Shown here: piece after piece, positions 1-57,090 of the stretch
Position numbering within the stretch: position 1 is the first letter of the stretch
Layout: each line of letters begins with the position of its first letter
Source: Pogona vitticeps
Taxonomy: Eukaryota; Chordata; Lepidosauria; Squamata; Agamidae
Assembly (NCBI RefSeq): GCF_051106095.1
Contig: NC_135787.1
Location: forward strand, 178,326,501 to 178,390,500
DNA: 64,000 bases
Reading direction: 5' to 3'
Position numbers and translations under genes: made by a program
Notes under the pieces: model-generated
Database searches by the model: none
What the model saw: the letters and a program-made list of their open reading frames with translations, nothing else
Told to the model about the DNA's origin: nothing

Positions 1-193
1 TTTATGCAGGCCTTCCCTCCAGTTAATATTTTACTTTCACTTCTTTATTTACCTTTCCTTTCCATCTTGAAGAACTTGCTTATTGATGTAAAAAATTTCT
101 TGTTATACTTAGATGTTGTTTTTATGTGTTTGGAAGCCGCCTAGAGTGGTCGTAAGACCAGATAGGCAGGATATAAAATAAATAAATAAATGC
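1..193 (+). repeat. L2-like LINE 3' end
   Basis: An AT-rich 3' UTR-like stretch ends in gccgcctagagtggtc, a gaccagataggcaggatata motif and an AATA-rich tail (134-192). The same terminal motif recurs at 23988-24010 and 28203-28272, and inverted at 61590-61627. The body is too degraded for a reading frame. Confidence 0.55.
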
Positions 194-819
194 ACGCAAA
201 AGCCTTCTTCAGACTTTCCACCTCAACAAGAAAGGTCTTAGATATGAGGAGATAGGGATCTGTCCAGGGTGGGCGTGCTCTGTGTTGATCCCATCTTTTT
301 GCCTGAATCTTGGCAGCCCAATGCCTGCATTAGGGCTTCTTTCAAATGCAGACCGTTGCGTTAAGTAGTCCATATATGAGAAAGCAGTGAAGAAGAGTAG
401 GGAACTGGTAGTTGAGTCTGCAAGCTAAAACAACTAGTAAATCCCATTAAAAGGAGTTAGGAAAAAAATCATGTTGACCTGTAAAGTCTACTTTGGGAGC
501 CTCAAAGGATAAAAGGAGAAGGAAGTCCAAGGAAATAATCCAACAGTGTTCCTTGCCATTCAAATTTAAGGTTGCAAAGTGTGGGAATTCCGTTCAAGTG
601 GTCACGCAAGATAGAGGATGGGTCACAAGGGAATCACAAAAATTTTGTACATCGTCCTCAGGGAATGCCATGTTGGAATCGGAAACGACTAAAAAGAGGT
701 GGAGAAGCGATCATATTCTCTTGAATTTTGAACAGATGGTGGAAATCTGAACATATGAACATTGTCAAAGGAGATGAACGATGGGCACAGCATGAACACT
801 GGCAGGCCAGAGCAGCAGG

Positions 820-825
820 TTTATT
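820..825 (-). promoter_or_regulatory. AATAAA poly(A) signal
   Basis: AATAAA on the minus strand begins 7 bases after the TAG stop. If used, the 3' UTR would be very short. Other AATAAA motifs occur further downstream on this strand (about 44-49), so a longer 3' UTR is possible. Confidence 0.5.
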
Positions 826-831
826 CTCTGC

Positions 832-45814
<44,983 letters not shown>

Positions 45815-45909
45815 CACTGCTCACATTAACTTCATGGAGAAGGGGAAACTGTACCCTCAGAAGATCAGAATGGGTAGATGAGAAGACAGAACAAATTCTT
45901 TGCGGGTAC
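45815..45909 (-). promoter_or_regulatory. Probable 5' UTR part of exon 1 with a short upstream ORF
   Basis: On the minus strand a good acceptor (tacacctttcag) ends at 45910, so the first coding exon may begin at 45909 and be preceded by a non-coding exon, as in GAT1 genes. The stretch contains a 5-codon upstream ORF (45835-45821: ATG-AAG-TTA-ATG-TGA) that stops 6 bases before the main ATG. The upstream exon and promoter were not located. Confidence 0.45.
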
Positions 45910-46339
45910 CTGAAAGGTGTAAAACATGTTAGCATTTTGCAGACAACCGGCTCTAAAGAGGGCTAGACTTCTTGTGAGTTTTAAATAAAATGCAGTAACC
46001 ACCACAATCTTATGGGGTGTTTGTATAAGTCTTGCGTTACCTGCTATGGCCAACTGAGGCTAAATGAGCGCCAGGGTATGTCTCAATCATATTCCTGATT
46101 ACACACCCAACTATACAACCAAGATGCTCCCCACACAGATAAAATATTGTTTTAGACAGTCTGGTGCAGCTTTGCTCATTTCAGAAACTCTATAATTAAC
46201 AACTGTACAACAGGCAAATGTTAAGTTGGTACTGGGGGGTACCTGAATACGTTTGCCCAGTTTTCTTTGGTATCCAGGAGTGTTTTTGTATAAGTTCAAC
46301 TCATTTCATGTATAAGTTCAACTCATAGAAAACTATGGC

Positions 46340-46800
46340 TTGGGTCTAGCTGTCTCAAGGACTGTGTCTCCCAACATGAACTTCCCCGGGTCATAAGGTT
46401 ATCAGAGGTAACCCGCCTCTTGATCTCACCACCTCCACAGCTACATCATGATCAGGACATGAGAGAGGGCCTTTTTAGTGGCCGCTCCCAGGCTAGAAAG
46501 CTATTGTACCCACTTGTCCCCCACTGTCCTTCTGCCAGGCTTTTGGCATAGAACAGTTGCTGAGAAAGGAACTTTAAACAGAGGATGATGCAGCCTTTAC
46601 TGTTTTGTGTGTTGTGGATCTTTTAAACTGTTTACATTTTCTGAATTTTAAAATTTCATTGCCTATGCAATTGCAGTTTAATATTATGGTGGGTCCTTGT
46701 TGCACTTGTTTTTTATTTATTTTGTAAGCCACACTGGATCCCTACATTGGCAGAAAAGTGGGACAGACGTAAACACATACGTAAATAAGCAAAGCAAGAA
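46340..46800 (+). repeat. L2 LINE 3' portion
   Basis: ORF2 C-terminal remnant (gagagagggcctttttagtg, gccgctcccaggctagaaag) and a 3' UTR ending gtaagccacactggatccct with a short AATA-like tail. Confidence 0.6.
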
Positions 46801-47601
46801 CAACAAGCAAACAAACAAACAGGCACCTCTATGTCCCTATACAGTCATGCTAATCCTGGTCACTCTTTGACTGGCACATGGGGGAGAGGAATCTGAGCAT
46901 GGATCTTCCTGTAAGAATGACCAGGGCAAGCTAAACTTCTTGTTCTCCCCCCCACCCAATGTCAACCACATGGACGGTGCTTGAGAGATGCCAGAGGCAC
47001 CAACTTTTACATGCAAAACCATGCTGTGTTATATAGTCCATTCTCTGGGAAGGAAATAGGTTGACAGCTGTCAAATACTTTAAAAGATGTTATAAATAAG
47101 AGGAAGGGCCATGGTTTGGTTCCCCCCCCCCAACAAGAAGAAGAAATAACGTTTCTGTTGCTGGAGGGTGGCCTTCAGCTAAATATTAAGGGAAAGTTGT
47201 TAACGATCAAAGAAATGTTCAGTGTGTTGCACTGTATGGAAGAGCTGGAAAAAGATGCAGACAAGGACAAGTGAAACGGTTGTGGAGGTAAAACTGTTCT
47301 GCTGTGAGAAACGGAAAGCCAGATGTAGGGCTTCTTAGTGCAGAAGAACGTCAGACAATGTGGCCCTTGGGGATGCCTTTTTTAAAAAAAGGTCACTGCT
47401 GTTACAAATAAAAAAACTGGCAAACTACAAACTGGTCAAAATGGGACAAAGTCATACTTTCCGAGTGAGTATATGAAGCAAAGTGGAATCGCCCCTTTTA
47501 CACTTCTGATACTTTTGCAAGCCACTTCCTCATTCAAAACATGATTGGGAAAGTAGCCATGGCCATGAAGGCTGGAGGATAGTGGGAGTGGCGGTAGTCG
47601 G

Positions 47602-48720
47602 TGTTACATACAGCGATGAGCTCGCCTGTCCGTCACTGCTAAAGCTGTGAGTCATCTACCAATGGTGTGACGGAGGGTGGGACATAAGGGGTGGAGCTGT
47701 TGTATAAAGGGGAGTGAATGTGTGTGAGAGATTTTAGATAGGGACTGATAGGGCTTTGATAGGGCTTGGATAGGGTTTAGAGAGGAGTTAGGAGATCTGT
47801 GATATATTGTGAGAGTCTGTGTATGCTAGTGCCTTTATTATAGTGAATGAATTATTATTTAATTATAAGTGATTTACAGTGGGGTCTTGACTTAAGAACG
47901 GCTTGATTTAAGAACATTTTGACTTAAGAACCTCTCTCATAAGAAAATATTGACTTGACTTACATACTTAGATTTGAGTTAAGAACTGAAAAAAACCCAC
48001 GTGGGAGGCAAGGAAAGTGCAAAATTTGAACTTTCAGTTAACTGTTGGCCAGTGAAAAGGGAACCTGTCTGCTTCCTCACTCCTCCCAGCGTTTAGAGAG
48101 TGGATTGGGAGACAGTCTTCAGACTGCCTGGACTGTATTTTCCCTGCCTTCCCTGAACCTTTCTTGACCTAAGAAAAAAAGAAACAAAATATCCCCCTCT
48201 AGTGGTTGAAGGCAGAATAGCAGCTTCCCATTAGTTTCTATGGACGGAAAAGAGCAGATACGGATCAAATGGTTTTCAATACATTCCTATGGGAAATGCA
48301 GATTTGACCTGAGAACTTTTTGACTTGAGAACCACCTTCCAATACGGATTAAGTTCTCAAGTCAAGACCCCACTGTACCATTCCTTTTATTTGTACCCAA
48401 TAAACCTGAGTTTTTATTTTGAATCATATTTTGGCCTGAAGCTACTTATTTGAGGGAATGGTTGGTGGCAGTGGAAAAGAAGAGTGATTTAGAGTGACGT
48501 AGCGACCCCCCTTTGTGAGGTAGAGGGAGGCCGTTACAATAAAATTGGTGGCAGCGGTGGCATACGAATATTCCAGTGAAGCCTTGGCAAAAACGTGCCT
48601 AGAGCAGGGGTCTTTAGTTAGGGTCATCTGAAGTGGAGAGCGTGGGTCACCTTCTAGGGCTTGGCTCAAGGGGAGCAAGTCTAGTAGAGGGGCGCTGAAA
48701 CTTCAGATTGAAGACTGAGA
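47602..48720 (+). mobile_element. Ty3/Gypsy-type retrotransposon fragment: one LTR plus a little internal sequence
   Basis: LTR 47602-48538 (TGTTAC to GTTACA) with an AATAAA signal near 48400, interrupted by a Tigger-like insertion (47877-48375). Just inside it, attggtggcagcggtggcat is a likely primer-binding region, so this is a left-hand LTR. About 180 bp of internal sequence follow and no coding domain is seen. It shares its LTR body with 14453. A broken fossil; older than the Tigger-like insertion it carries. Confidence 0.7.
47877..48375. mobile_element. Tigger-like MITE, copy D
   Basis: Ends CAGTGGGGTCTTGACTTAAG and AAGTCAAGACCCCACTG, with TA on both sides. It shares an interior with copy A in reverse order (ccccctctagtggttgaagg). 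Confidence 0.8.
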
Positions 48721-49359
48721 CAGGGAAGCTCTGTGGAGACCATTTTTGTGTGTGGAGAGTGGCCCAAAGCGAAGGCTTTGGTGTTGAGGATAGCCTTGAG
48801 GATAGCCAACTCCAAAGCCACCCTGATGTTACGCATTGCTTTTATTCTAACATAAATACAGTACTTCTATGCCCTTCTCATTTTCCCCATCTCAATTTGA
48901 AAAGCAGAAAACTTAACAAATACTTGCTAACTGAATCGTTTATATAAATCGCCCTTCGTTTTCATTCTGAGTTAGGTTAAATTATTTAATACAGTACCAA
49001 ACTTTTGGGTAATGCAACAGCAAAGTATTTTTCCCCTTTAAGGAAAGATTCATTTTTGTGATTTATCTGTGGCCATTAAATAAGTATTCTAAAAGCAAAC
49101 ATAGTTTTGCATACTTCCTCTCCCACTCCCCTTTGGCTAACATGCTTCCAACAAACAGAAACGCAACTGGCTATGTTACAGTGATTGACTAGAATGAAAG
49201 GATCCTGATCTAGTCTTTGAAAGCAGATAAGGGGGAAATGCCCATTTGCCATTAAAAGTGCAAATATTCTGGATTCAGGATCAGCAATGGAGGCACAACA
49301 ACTGGTCAAGGATGAGAAAGATGAGTTTGGAAAGGAGGTTAAAAGGAAACTCTTGTACA

Positions 49360-49460
49360 GAAAACTTGGAATTGTACATTTTTGGACTACAGTTGGCCAT
49401 AGTGGCTGGAGTGTTCTGGCAGCTTTAGTCCAAAAAAGTAACTTTTCCAAGTTTTGTGTG
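49360..49460. mobile_element. Short palindromic MITE
   Basis: aacttggaattgtacatttt, tggactacag is mirrored by tttagtccaaaaaagtaact, tttccaagttttg. It is a well-kept member of the 12348 family. Confidence 0.6.
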
Positions 49461-52400
49461 CAAGAGAAGCATACACACAGAGACACTTTCATCATGGAAA
49501 CTAAAGTCAGGAACCCAAATGGAAAAAAAAAGTATGGAAACAGGAGAGCAGAGAATTAAGAAGTCCAGAAGCAGAGTGACTTAAGGAAAGAAGAATATAA
49601 GAGGCAGAGAGCAGAGGAATAGATGGATAGAAGAGAGAAGAACATCTCCCTGGTGTGGACTGCGTCCCCAGGTAAGCGATGTTTCATTGTGAGCTATGGA
49701 ACGAGAGTACCCAGGGCTCCAGAGACAGAATTGTTGAGACCCTGATTTACTCCAAAGACACAAAACAACCTCAGAATTCATAACAGTCTTATCAACTGAC
49801 CACGATGTGAAGCAAACAATAGTGGCTGCTGGCAAGCTGGCTGTCATTAAATTGCATGGCAGAAACAAACATATAATTGAGTGAACGAGACCCTTAATTC
49901 TATAATGAAATGATGGTAGTTCTTGTGCTACCTGTCTGGCTAGGAAAAATAGTCATCTTGCTAAATTATAAGTCTGCCAAAGGGGCAAACATATTTCTCA
50001 TAACAAATCTTCGTCTTCCCACCCACCCACATTTTTTCTTCTAGCTAAAGTCATTATACATTCTTGACAATTTTGCCTTTCTTTGGCATTTGAATAGCTG
50101 GTTTATGATTCTTAGTGCCAGAAGCTGAAAACACATTTTAAATAGTCATTTCTCACAAACATTGAGCTTCTAATGGTTCATTTAAAACAAAGCAAAACAA
50201 AACAAGAACACAACAAAGATTATTCCACAATTAGACCAAGGCTTCAGTACAGAAAATGAATGGGAGAAGCAGAAATAGTTCAGGCAAAAGCTTTGAGACT
50301 CCATATGGGCAATGCTGTCTGATAAGAAGAGAGCTCGACCAAGAATTTGGCCCTCAACTAGTCACTTGTTTACATCCTTCCCCACTATAGTAAGATGTAT
50401 GGTATTACTATTTAAATTATGTTAATTCAGTATAGATTTTTGTAAATTTGTTCTTTTCCATTTGGCTTTAAAGTATTTGTGTTATTAGTGCTGTGCTACA
50501 ACACAGTCGTTACACTGTCTTTTAATGATGTCTTAATTTTTGACATGAGCTGCTGTGTAGATCAATTGATGATGGAAAGGCAGCAGATGTGTCGATCAAT
50601 TGATGGAAAAACGGGATATAAATATTTTTAATCAAGTTAGTAAATCAATCAATCAATTCTGAGGTTCATTTAAGGCCAAAGTTCATTCTGGGACAAGAAA
50701 TAGTGAACATGGCGTTATTGTGAGCCTTGACAACTGATTCAGATACTGAATGTGTGTTTACGAATAAACAGGGTTTGTGGAAAGGGTCATATACTCATCC
50801 TGGTAGGATTCCAAAGCTAGCCCTAAATATTTGCTGCCTAAGGCACAATGGCAAAATGTGTCCCTTACAAAAAGCTCAAACTGAGGAACAGTAACAGGCA
50901 AAGCCAGCCAAATTATTTGGCCCCTGAGACCAGCACTTTCACAAACACTTCTTCCCATTCCTGGTTGTAAAAATCCCATAACTTAAATTAAACAGGTTAA
51001 CAGTTTGCTCGCCTTGGGTGGTATTGAAACTCTGCTGCCTGAGGCCCTTGCTTTACTTTGTGTTACCACAGGCTTGACCTTGCAGAACTGTTCATACGAG
51101 TTTGCCACAGGGCTTCTCCTAGGCGGAAAGAAGAGGCAGCATCCTGGCCCTGAAGTTACAGGATGATACCCAGGTGATTCACTCTGCATAAAAACAGCAC
51201 AAAGGCCACATCAGTTGATCCAGCACAGCGACATTATCACTGTTCCCCTTTTCATGAACTGTAGCCATGGTTTGTGAACAAAGCCCTTTCTAGATTTTAG
51301 TACTTCCTGCTGCCACCCTACCTCATCATGCCCCCACCCAACCTTTAAGAAACATCTCTTCCTGGGCTCCCAGCTTTTGCATTTCCCTAACCTGAAAGCT
51401 TTCCCCTGAAGTTACTTTCCCTTAACCACATCCATTTGAGCCATGCTTTCAGCTTTCATTCCCAAACTGGGTCACATCCCTCTTAAGCGGCTCTTGCTGC
51501 GTAGAAGCAATCCTGTGCCCAAGGGACATTATACTTTGCCGAGCAGGAGGTGCCCACTGAGGGAAGGCCTCAATCCAAAAGCCATTAAGGAGGCTCTATT
51601 ACAAGGAAGTTAGTGTCCTCCTTCAGAGTGATATATATCTCTCAGTGCAGCAAATTTGGAGCACCTAGGATGCTACAGAACAACATTAATACCCTTAATT
51701 TCTAGTTGTGCTGGGTCCGAGCCTGTGAGGAGACCACAGCAATCACCACTAGGCCCCTATCCTGAGTGCCTTCTGGCAGCTGCTCCATTGTTCCTGTCAT
51801 ATCCTCTGTCTTCCTTGTCACAGACGTCCTGCTTTGTCTTTTTATTGCTGCCACTCCATAAGATCCTTCTCATCTATTTCCAGACCCGATGGCAACACAG
51901 ATAAGTCTTGTTTGGCACCTTCTGCTGCTACACTGGCAGTTTCCTCCAGACTTCTTCTCTGTGTCCTTCTAAACAGAGCTGGCACCTGAACCTACTTTCT
52001 TTCTCTTTTACAAAACACTCTCTAGAAGGTTGACTGACGGAGTAGCATCCATCTTCTCCATTTTGTTCTGTAGCATGGTGTGACATAAGATTTCCCTGAA
52101 TAGGCCTGGTTTCCCCAACCAAAGTCGATACTTTAGTTCCTGAGGTAAATCATCACAATTATCATCCATATTGCATCGCCCCCTTATTAATTAACAGGAC
52201 ACAGCATGACAAGAAATTTCCTCTCCAGGGCCACTGTTCACATGTTGCCATTTTGTGGAGCCTTTCAAAATGGCCCTATCACAGCAGTGGTTATATACAT
52301 CTTGGGCTAAAATATGTTGGTGGTGGTGAAGGGAAATCTAGACCGTTCATCATTTTTTTCTGTTATGATTACCAACAGCCCTCAGATGTGAAGAACTGGT

Positions 52401-52582
52401 GATCCTTCAGCACTTGGCAAATTATTTGCACTGATGGGTATTGGAGTCCAATGAGATATGACAGACTACAAGGTCCCCAGCCCTGTTTTACAGGGAGCAG
52501 TGCTGACATGCATTCCACCACATGCTGATTTGACTCTTACCACAACCCTATAAAATAGTTCTATTTTACACATGTATATTTA

Positions 52583-52935
52583 TCATAGAATAATGGAGTT
52601 AGAAGGGACCTATAAGGCTGTTGGGTCCAACCCTTGCTCAATGAAGGAATCCAAATCAAAGCACGACAGCCTTTTAAGCATTTGAAAAATGCTATCTCAG
52701 TCTTCTTTTTTGAAGGCTAAACCTGCCCAATTCTTTTAGTCTTCCCTCACAGAGCTTGCTTTCCAGTCTACTGATCATTCTTGTGGCCCTTCTCTCAACT
52801 TGTTTCAGTCTGTCTGAATGCTTCTTAAAGTGCAATGTCTAGAACTGAACACAATACTCAAGATGAAACCTAACTCTGAGCTTGCATCTCCTTCCACCTT
52901 CCAATTCAGTTTAATGCCTTCCTGATGAGGTTCCT
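52583..52935 (-). repeat. CR1-family LINE 3' end, minus strand
   Basis: tcatagaataatggagttag, aagggacctataaggctgtt, then cattcttgtggcccttctct and tgcaatgtctagaactgaac are the usual CR1 3' region in reverse. Confidence 0.8.
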
Positions 52936-53844
52936 CATGCTGTGGCCAAACTCATTCTTCCCAGTCCTTGTAAGGTGCAATCATCACTTGCTAGCAGTCT
53001 ATTCTCCATGGTCCAAAAATCCAAATCCTTCCCATCTGCACCACTTCCGTAGCCAGTCATTCACCCAGGGTATTTCCCTTTCTTTTCTGTTCTTCTTCCG
53101 AGTACTGGTATGATAGATGAGAATACAATCTGGACCCAAAGTCCTTGAATTTTTTTCCCAAGAGCTTCAAAATCTGATGCGATTTCTTTGTAGTTGGCAT
53201 TGTCGTTTTTCCCCCCAGATGGATGAGAAGAAAGGTTTATGCATCTGTGAGTTTTATGAGAAATGGCAATCCTTCTGTCACATCCCTAATCCATCCTCCA
53301 GGGAGACGGCCTACCTGGCAGGTCCATGGATCTTCCTGACATATTTTAGTTTGAAGGAGACTTCCAGTAGGAAGACTCCATCTACAAATACTCTTCTCTT
53401 CTTATTTGTAGGGTGTCGGTCCAGTGACTCTGCTTGGCTAAGCTTCAGCCTCTCTTACGTTTCCCCATGGGGTCTTCTGTCTGCTGTCTGCCCATCTCTT
53501 CTTTAAGAATCTGAAAGTGGTTTTTGCCGTTCCACTGGTGAAGAATAGGTTCTCCTTCTTTTGCTCCTAAATGTAAGCCTTTTCCACAGTGCTTCCTCCA
53601 CTACTTGATTTTCTCCTGTGCATTCTCCTCCTCTGCTTTGTCTTGCTGTTCTTCCACTTCTAAATGTCTCCCTTGGCAGCCGCTGCTGCTTGAGAGTTCT
53701 TTCTGCCCATGTACTCTTCCTCTTCTCTTATATAGCCTTAAGTGTGGCCACTCACTGCTCCAGTCCTCTCACTTTTTCTTCCAACAGTGCAACTAATTTA
53801 CACGGAGTGTATGTGAACACTCTGTTGTTCGCAGGCCACAAAGA

Positions 53845-54182
53845 CAAACATTGCACCCATTTTGCAGGTCGCTACCACTGCAGGGTCAGAAGACCAGCAG
53901 TCGTAAGATTGAATCCATGTAACCGAGTGAGCTCCCATCCCTTTGTCCCAGCTCCTCGCCAACCTAGCAGTTTGAAAGCATGTAAATGTGAGTAGATAAA
54001 TAGGTACCACCTCGGTGGGAAGGTAAAACGGTGTTCCCTAGTCACGCTGGCCACGTGGCAATGGAAACTGTCTCCGGACAAGCGCTGGCTCTATGACTTG
54101 AAAAGCGGGATGAGTGCCGCCCCCTAGAGTCGGCACGACTGGACTAAAAATGTCAAGGGGAACCTTTACCTTTACCTTTACC
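53845..54182 (+). repeat. Sauria-type SINE with Bov-B-like tail
   Basis: A tRNA-like head (box B taagattgaatcca) is followed by ctgagctccc-type sequence, cagctcctcgccaacctagc, agtttgaaagcatgtaaatg, taggtaccacctcggtggga and agtcacgctggccacgtggc. The end agagtcggcacgactggact resembles the Bov-B 3' terminus, and a CTTTAC repeat tail follows. Strong pointer to a squamate genome. Confidence 0.85.
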
Positions 54183-54499
54183 ACTGAAGTGTCTCTTTAC
54201 TCCATAATCCCTATTACCTTTTTTTTTTCTCCTGTTTGTCTGTGAATGCCCTTTTCCTTGTCTTGTCTGCCTTGAAGGATGCTTTCCTGTCAAACTCCTG
54301 GGAAGTTCATGAATATATAGTTCTCTGTCTTTGTTTCCTTTGTCTCCCTTTTCTTTTGTCTGTTCCTCCTCCACTAGACCCTTTTCTTACTAATACTCCT
54401 CCTGGTTGCTCACTGTCTCAGTTTTATTCCTCGGCTTTGCTCTGTTGTGCATGTGTTCTGTACTGTCAAAGCCAGAACCATCTTATAGAGACTCCCATA

Positions 54500-54645
54500 G
54501 AGCATTCAAGGTAAGTGAGATACTTAAGGAATGGTTTTACCAGTTGTACTCTCCCAGTCAATTTCCATGGCCAAGCGGGGATTTAAACCCTGTTGACCAG
54601 AGTCCTAGTCTGTCACTCTATCCACTACACCACACTGGGACTCCC
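54500..54645 (-). repeat. tRNA-derived SINE, minus strand
   Basis: On the minus strand the head is cagtgtggtgtagtggatag, agtgacagactaggactctg, with a gggtttaaatccc box B. It is the same family as 12950 and 44928. Confidence 0.65.
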
Positions 54646-55002
54646 ACTTTGCTCTGTTAAGAGGCAGCAAACAGAAATGTCCTGCTAGCACTCAACGGCT
54701 GCAACTTATGACTCTCAGCAGTAATCAGGCCACTCTTTTCTCTCAAGCAGAGCACACAGTGCTTCTGAACAGGTCATTTCCAGCTCACTTCCCGGAGTGA
54801 ACTTAAATCACTCACCTCCCTGCCTTTGTCTCCTTTGTCTCCCTTTTTTCTCTTCCTCCTTACTACTACTACTTGCCAAATGTCTGATCCCTTGCCCCCT
54901 GTGGTCCATCTCAGTTTTATTTCTCTGCTGTGTTCTATTACGAGTCAGCAAACAGAAAGGAATAATCCCCATATTATAAAACTGGGCCTCTAGATATCAG
55001 AG

Positions 55003-55118
55003 AGTTGTTGTTGTTTAGTTGTTAAGTTGTGTCCAACAATTTGTAACCCCATGGACCAGAGCACGCCAGGCCCTCCTGTTTTCCACTGCCTCCCGGAGTT
55101 GGGTCAAATTCATGTTGT
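55003..55118 (-). repeat. Bov-B LINE 3' end, minus strand
   Basis: gttgttgtttagttgttaag, then ccccatggaccagagcacgc and caggccctcctgttttccac match the 3' end of the Bov-B copy at 15797. Only about 115 bp remain. Confidence 0.75.
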
Positions 55119-56170
55119 AGTCAGAGACTACAACACCCATTATTCCTTAATTTGCCCTGCATCTGGATCAATTTAGAAATGCAGGTTTCCAGCTCTCTCA
55201 TTGAATCACACTCACTGACTACATTTTTAAAAATTATTTTTTCACTGATGTAGATGAAATTTGTTGTCTTCACAGAACCTAAAGAGGAGTGTACACCTGG
55301 AAAGTTTGAGACAGACAGCCTCAGGCGTATGCATATTAGTACCTCTGAGATTTACTATTTTGAAAAGACAAAATGCATATGCACCCAGTTGGAGGCTTAA
55401 TTTTGCCCATTCAGTGCACCTTTTATCCTCTAACTGACATTGGTAGCATCTTCTTAGAACGCTTGAGATGCTCCCCATGCTTCCATCTGAAGAACTGTAT
55501 CAAAGAAGAGCCAATTAAAAACACCAACAAGGAGAATGGTTTATGTACTGCACTGAAAAGCAGCATCATGGGCAGTCACTGAAATCCTAATGTTTCAACT
55601 TATGCCATATATTCAACTTACTGTATTCCCACAACTTATGTGGAAATAAAACATTTCTAATTCCTTTCCAGAAGATTTTGAGGCTCCTGTGAGTCCCTTT
55701 TCACTATGGGAAAGCCATTGTGAACCATGACACTGTGTGGGAAACTTTAATTTCCAAAAATCACCACCAAAGAGATGATTGATCAGTAATTACCATAATG
55801 TATTTGATGTAAAGGACTTTCTACATGAGGCAGACATACACATATTGAAATGGAGGTTTTTAGAACGACAGATCTAGTTGTCGAAAATATACAAAGAAGT
55901 CTTGCTTATTCTGTTACTGCTTGTTCTCTATCCCAATGAGAGAAAACAACAAGTACTTCTATTTTCACTTGACTTCTCTTGGAACTATCCAGGCAATGCT
56001 GTTGTTAAGCCTCAGTAAAGAAATTAAAGGTGACCTAAATAGTTAACAGCACACTTAATCATTTTCAGCAATGCAAAACCAGTAACCTAGTTTCATGTTT
56101 TTAATTTGGGAGTAGAAATATAAACTATAGTGAAACAAAATGGCTTCCATTCGCCTCTTTGTTCTTCTTA

Positions 56171-56254
56171 TTGGCATAGCTAATTATACTGCTATACCTC
56201 AATCCCAGCTTGTTGGCATAGCTAATTATACTGCTATACCTCAATCCCAGCTTG
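56171..56254. repeat. Perfect 42-bp tandem duplication
   Basis: The unit starting ttggcatagctaattatact occurs twice head to tail (56171-56212, 56213-56254) without a mismatch. Confidence 0.95.
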
Positions 56255-56679
56255 TTCCCAAAGGTGTGATCTGGGTTTTTTAATATTTTGTTTCATACCC
56301 TATTGGTTTTTTTAAAATAGTCCATTTCTTTCTCTTTTTAAATAAAAAAAAAATCCTGCCAGTGTACCACTTGAAGAAATTAGCTATTTAAAAAGTGAGG
56401 CATTCAGTGGCAATTTGAGTCCTGCTGTTGAATCAAGCTGGACAGACTCAATATCTGGTAACAGAAGTTAATTAAAGTGTCAGGCAATTTCAGCATCGTG
56501 AACTAGTCTATTCTGGAAAGAATGCCAGGCCCTATTGATAAGTGCATCTGAAGTATGTCTAATATCTCAGAAGAAGAACTAGAGGGATTCCTCTCCTCCA
56601 TCCACCTCCAAAAGCCCAAATAAGTAAGCATTAGAGGAAAAAGAACACAGCTTGGCAGTAACTTATTGCGAACAACCTT

Positions 56680-56888
<209 letters not shown>

Positions 56889-57090
56889 CCAGCCTTTCTC
56901 CTGGAGAAGGGCGAGGCAAAGAGACAGTCCCGAGACCAGCAAAATCGGGGAGCTGGACAGGGGACAGTTTGTATTTGTCTTCAGTGTGGAAGGGATTGTC
57001 ACTCTCGAATCGGCCTTCTCAGCCACACTAGATGCTGTTCCAAGACCTCTATTCAGCGCATGTTACCATAGTCTCTCGAGACTGGAGGAT
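56889..57090 (+). repeat. Probable LINE-derived fragment with a zinc-finger motif
   Basis: The plus frame reads CLQCGRDCHSRIGLLSHTRC, a Cys-x2-Cys...His finger of the type found at the C-terminus of some non-LTR retrotransposon ORF2 proteins. A 3' region with agtctctcgagactggagga follows. I cannot name the family. The TTTTA and ATCT repeats lie directly upstream. Confidence 0.45.

Noticed and set aside
493-750. 85-codon basic frame (+) downstream of the transporter
   Set aside because: Lysine/arginine-rich start only; no family, no splice context, short.
49076-49495. 139-codon frame (-)
   Set aside because: Overlaps a palindromic MITE and shows no known domain.
53117-53995. 129- and 125-codon frames (+)
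   Set aside because: No recognisable family; the second runs into the Sauria-type SINE.
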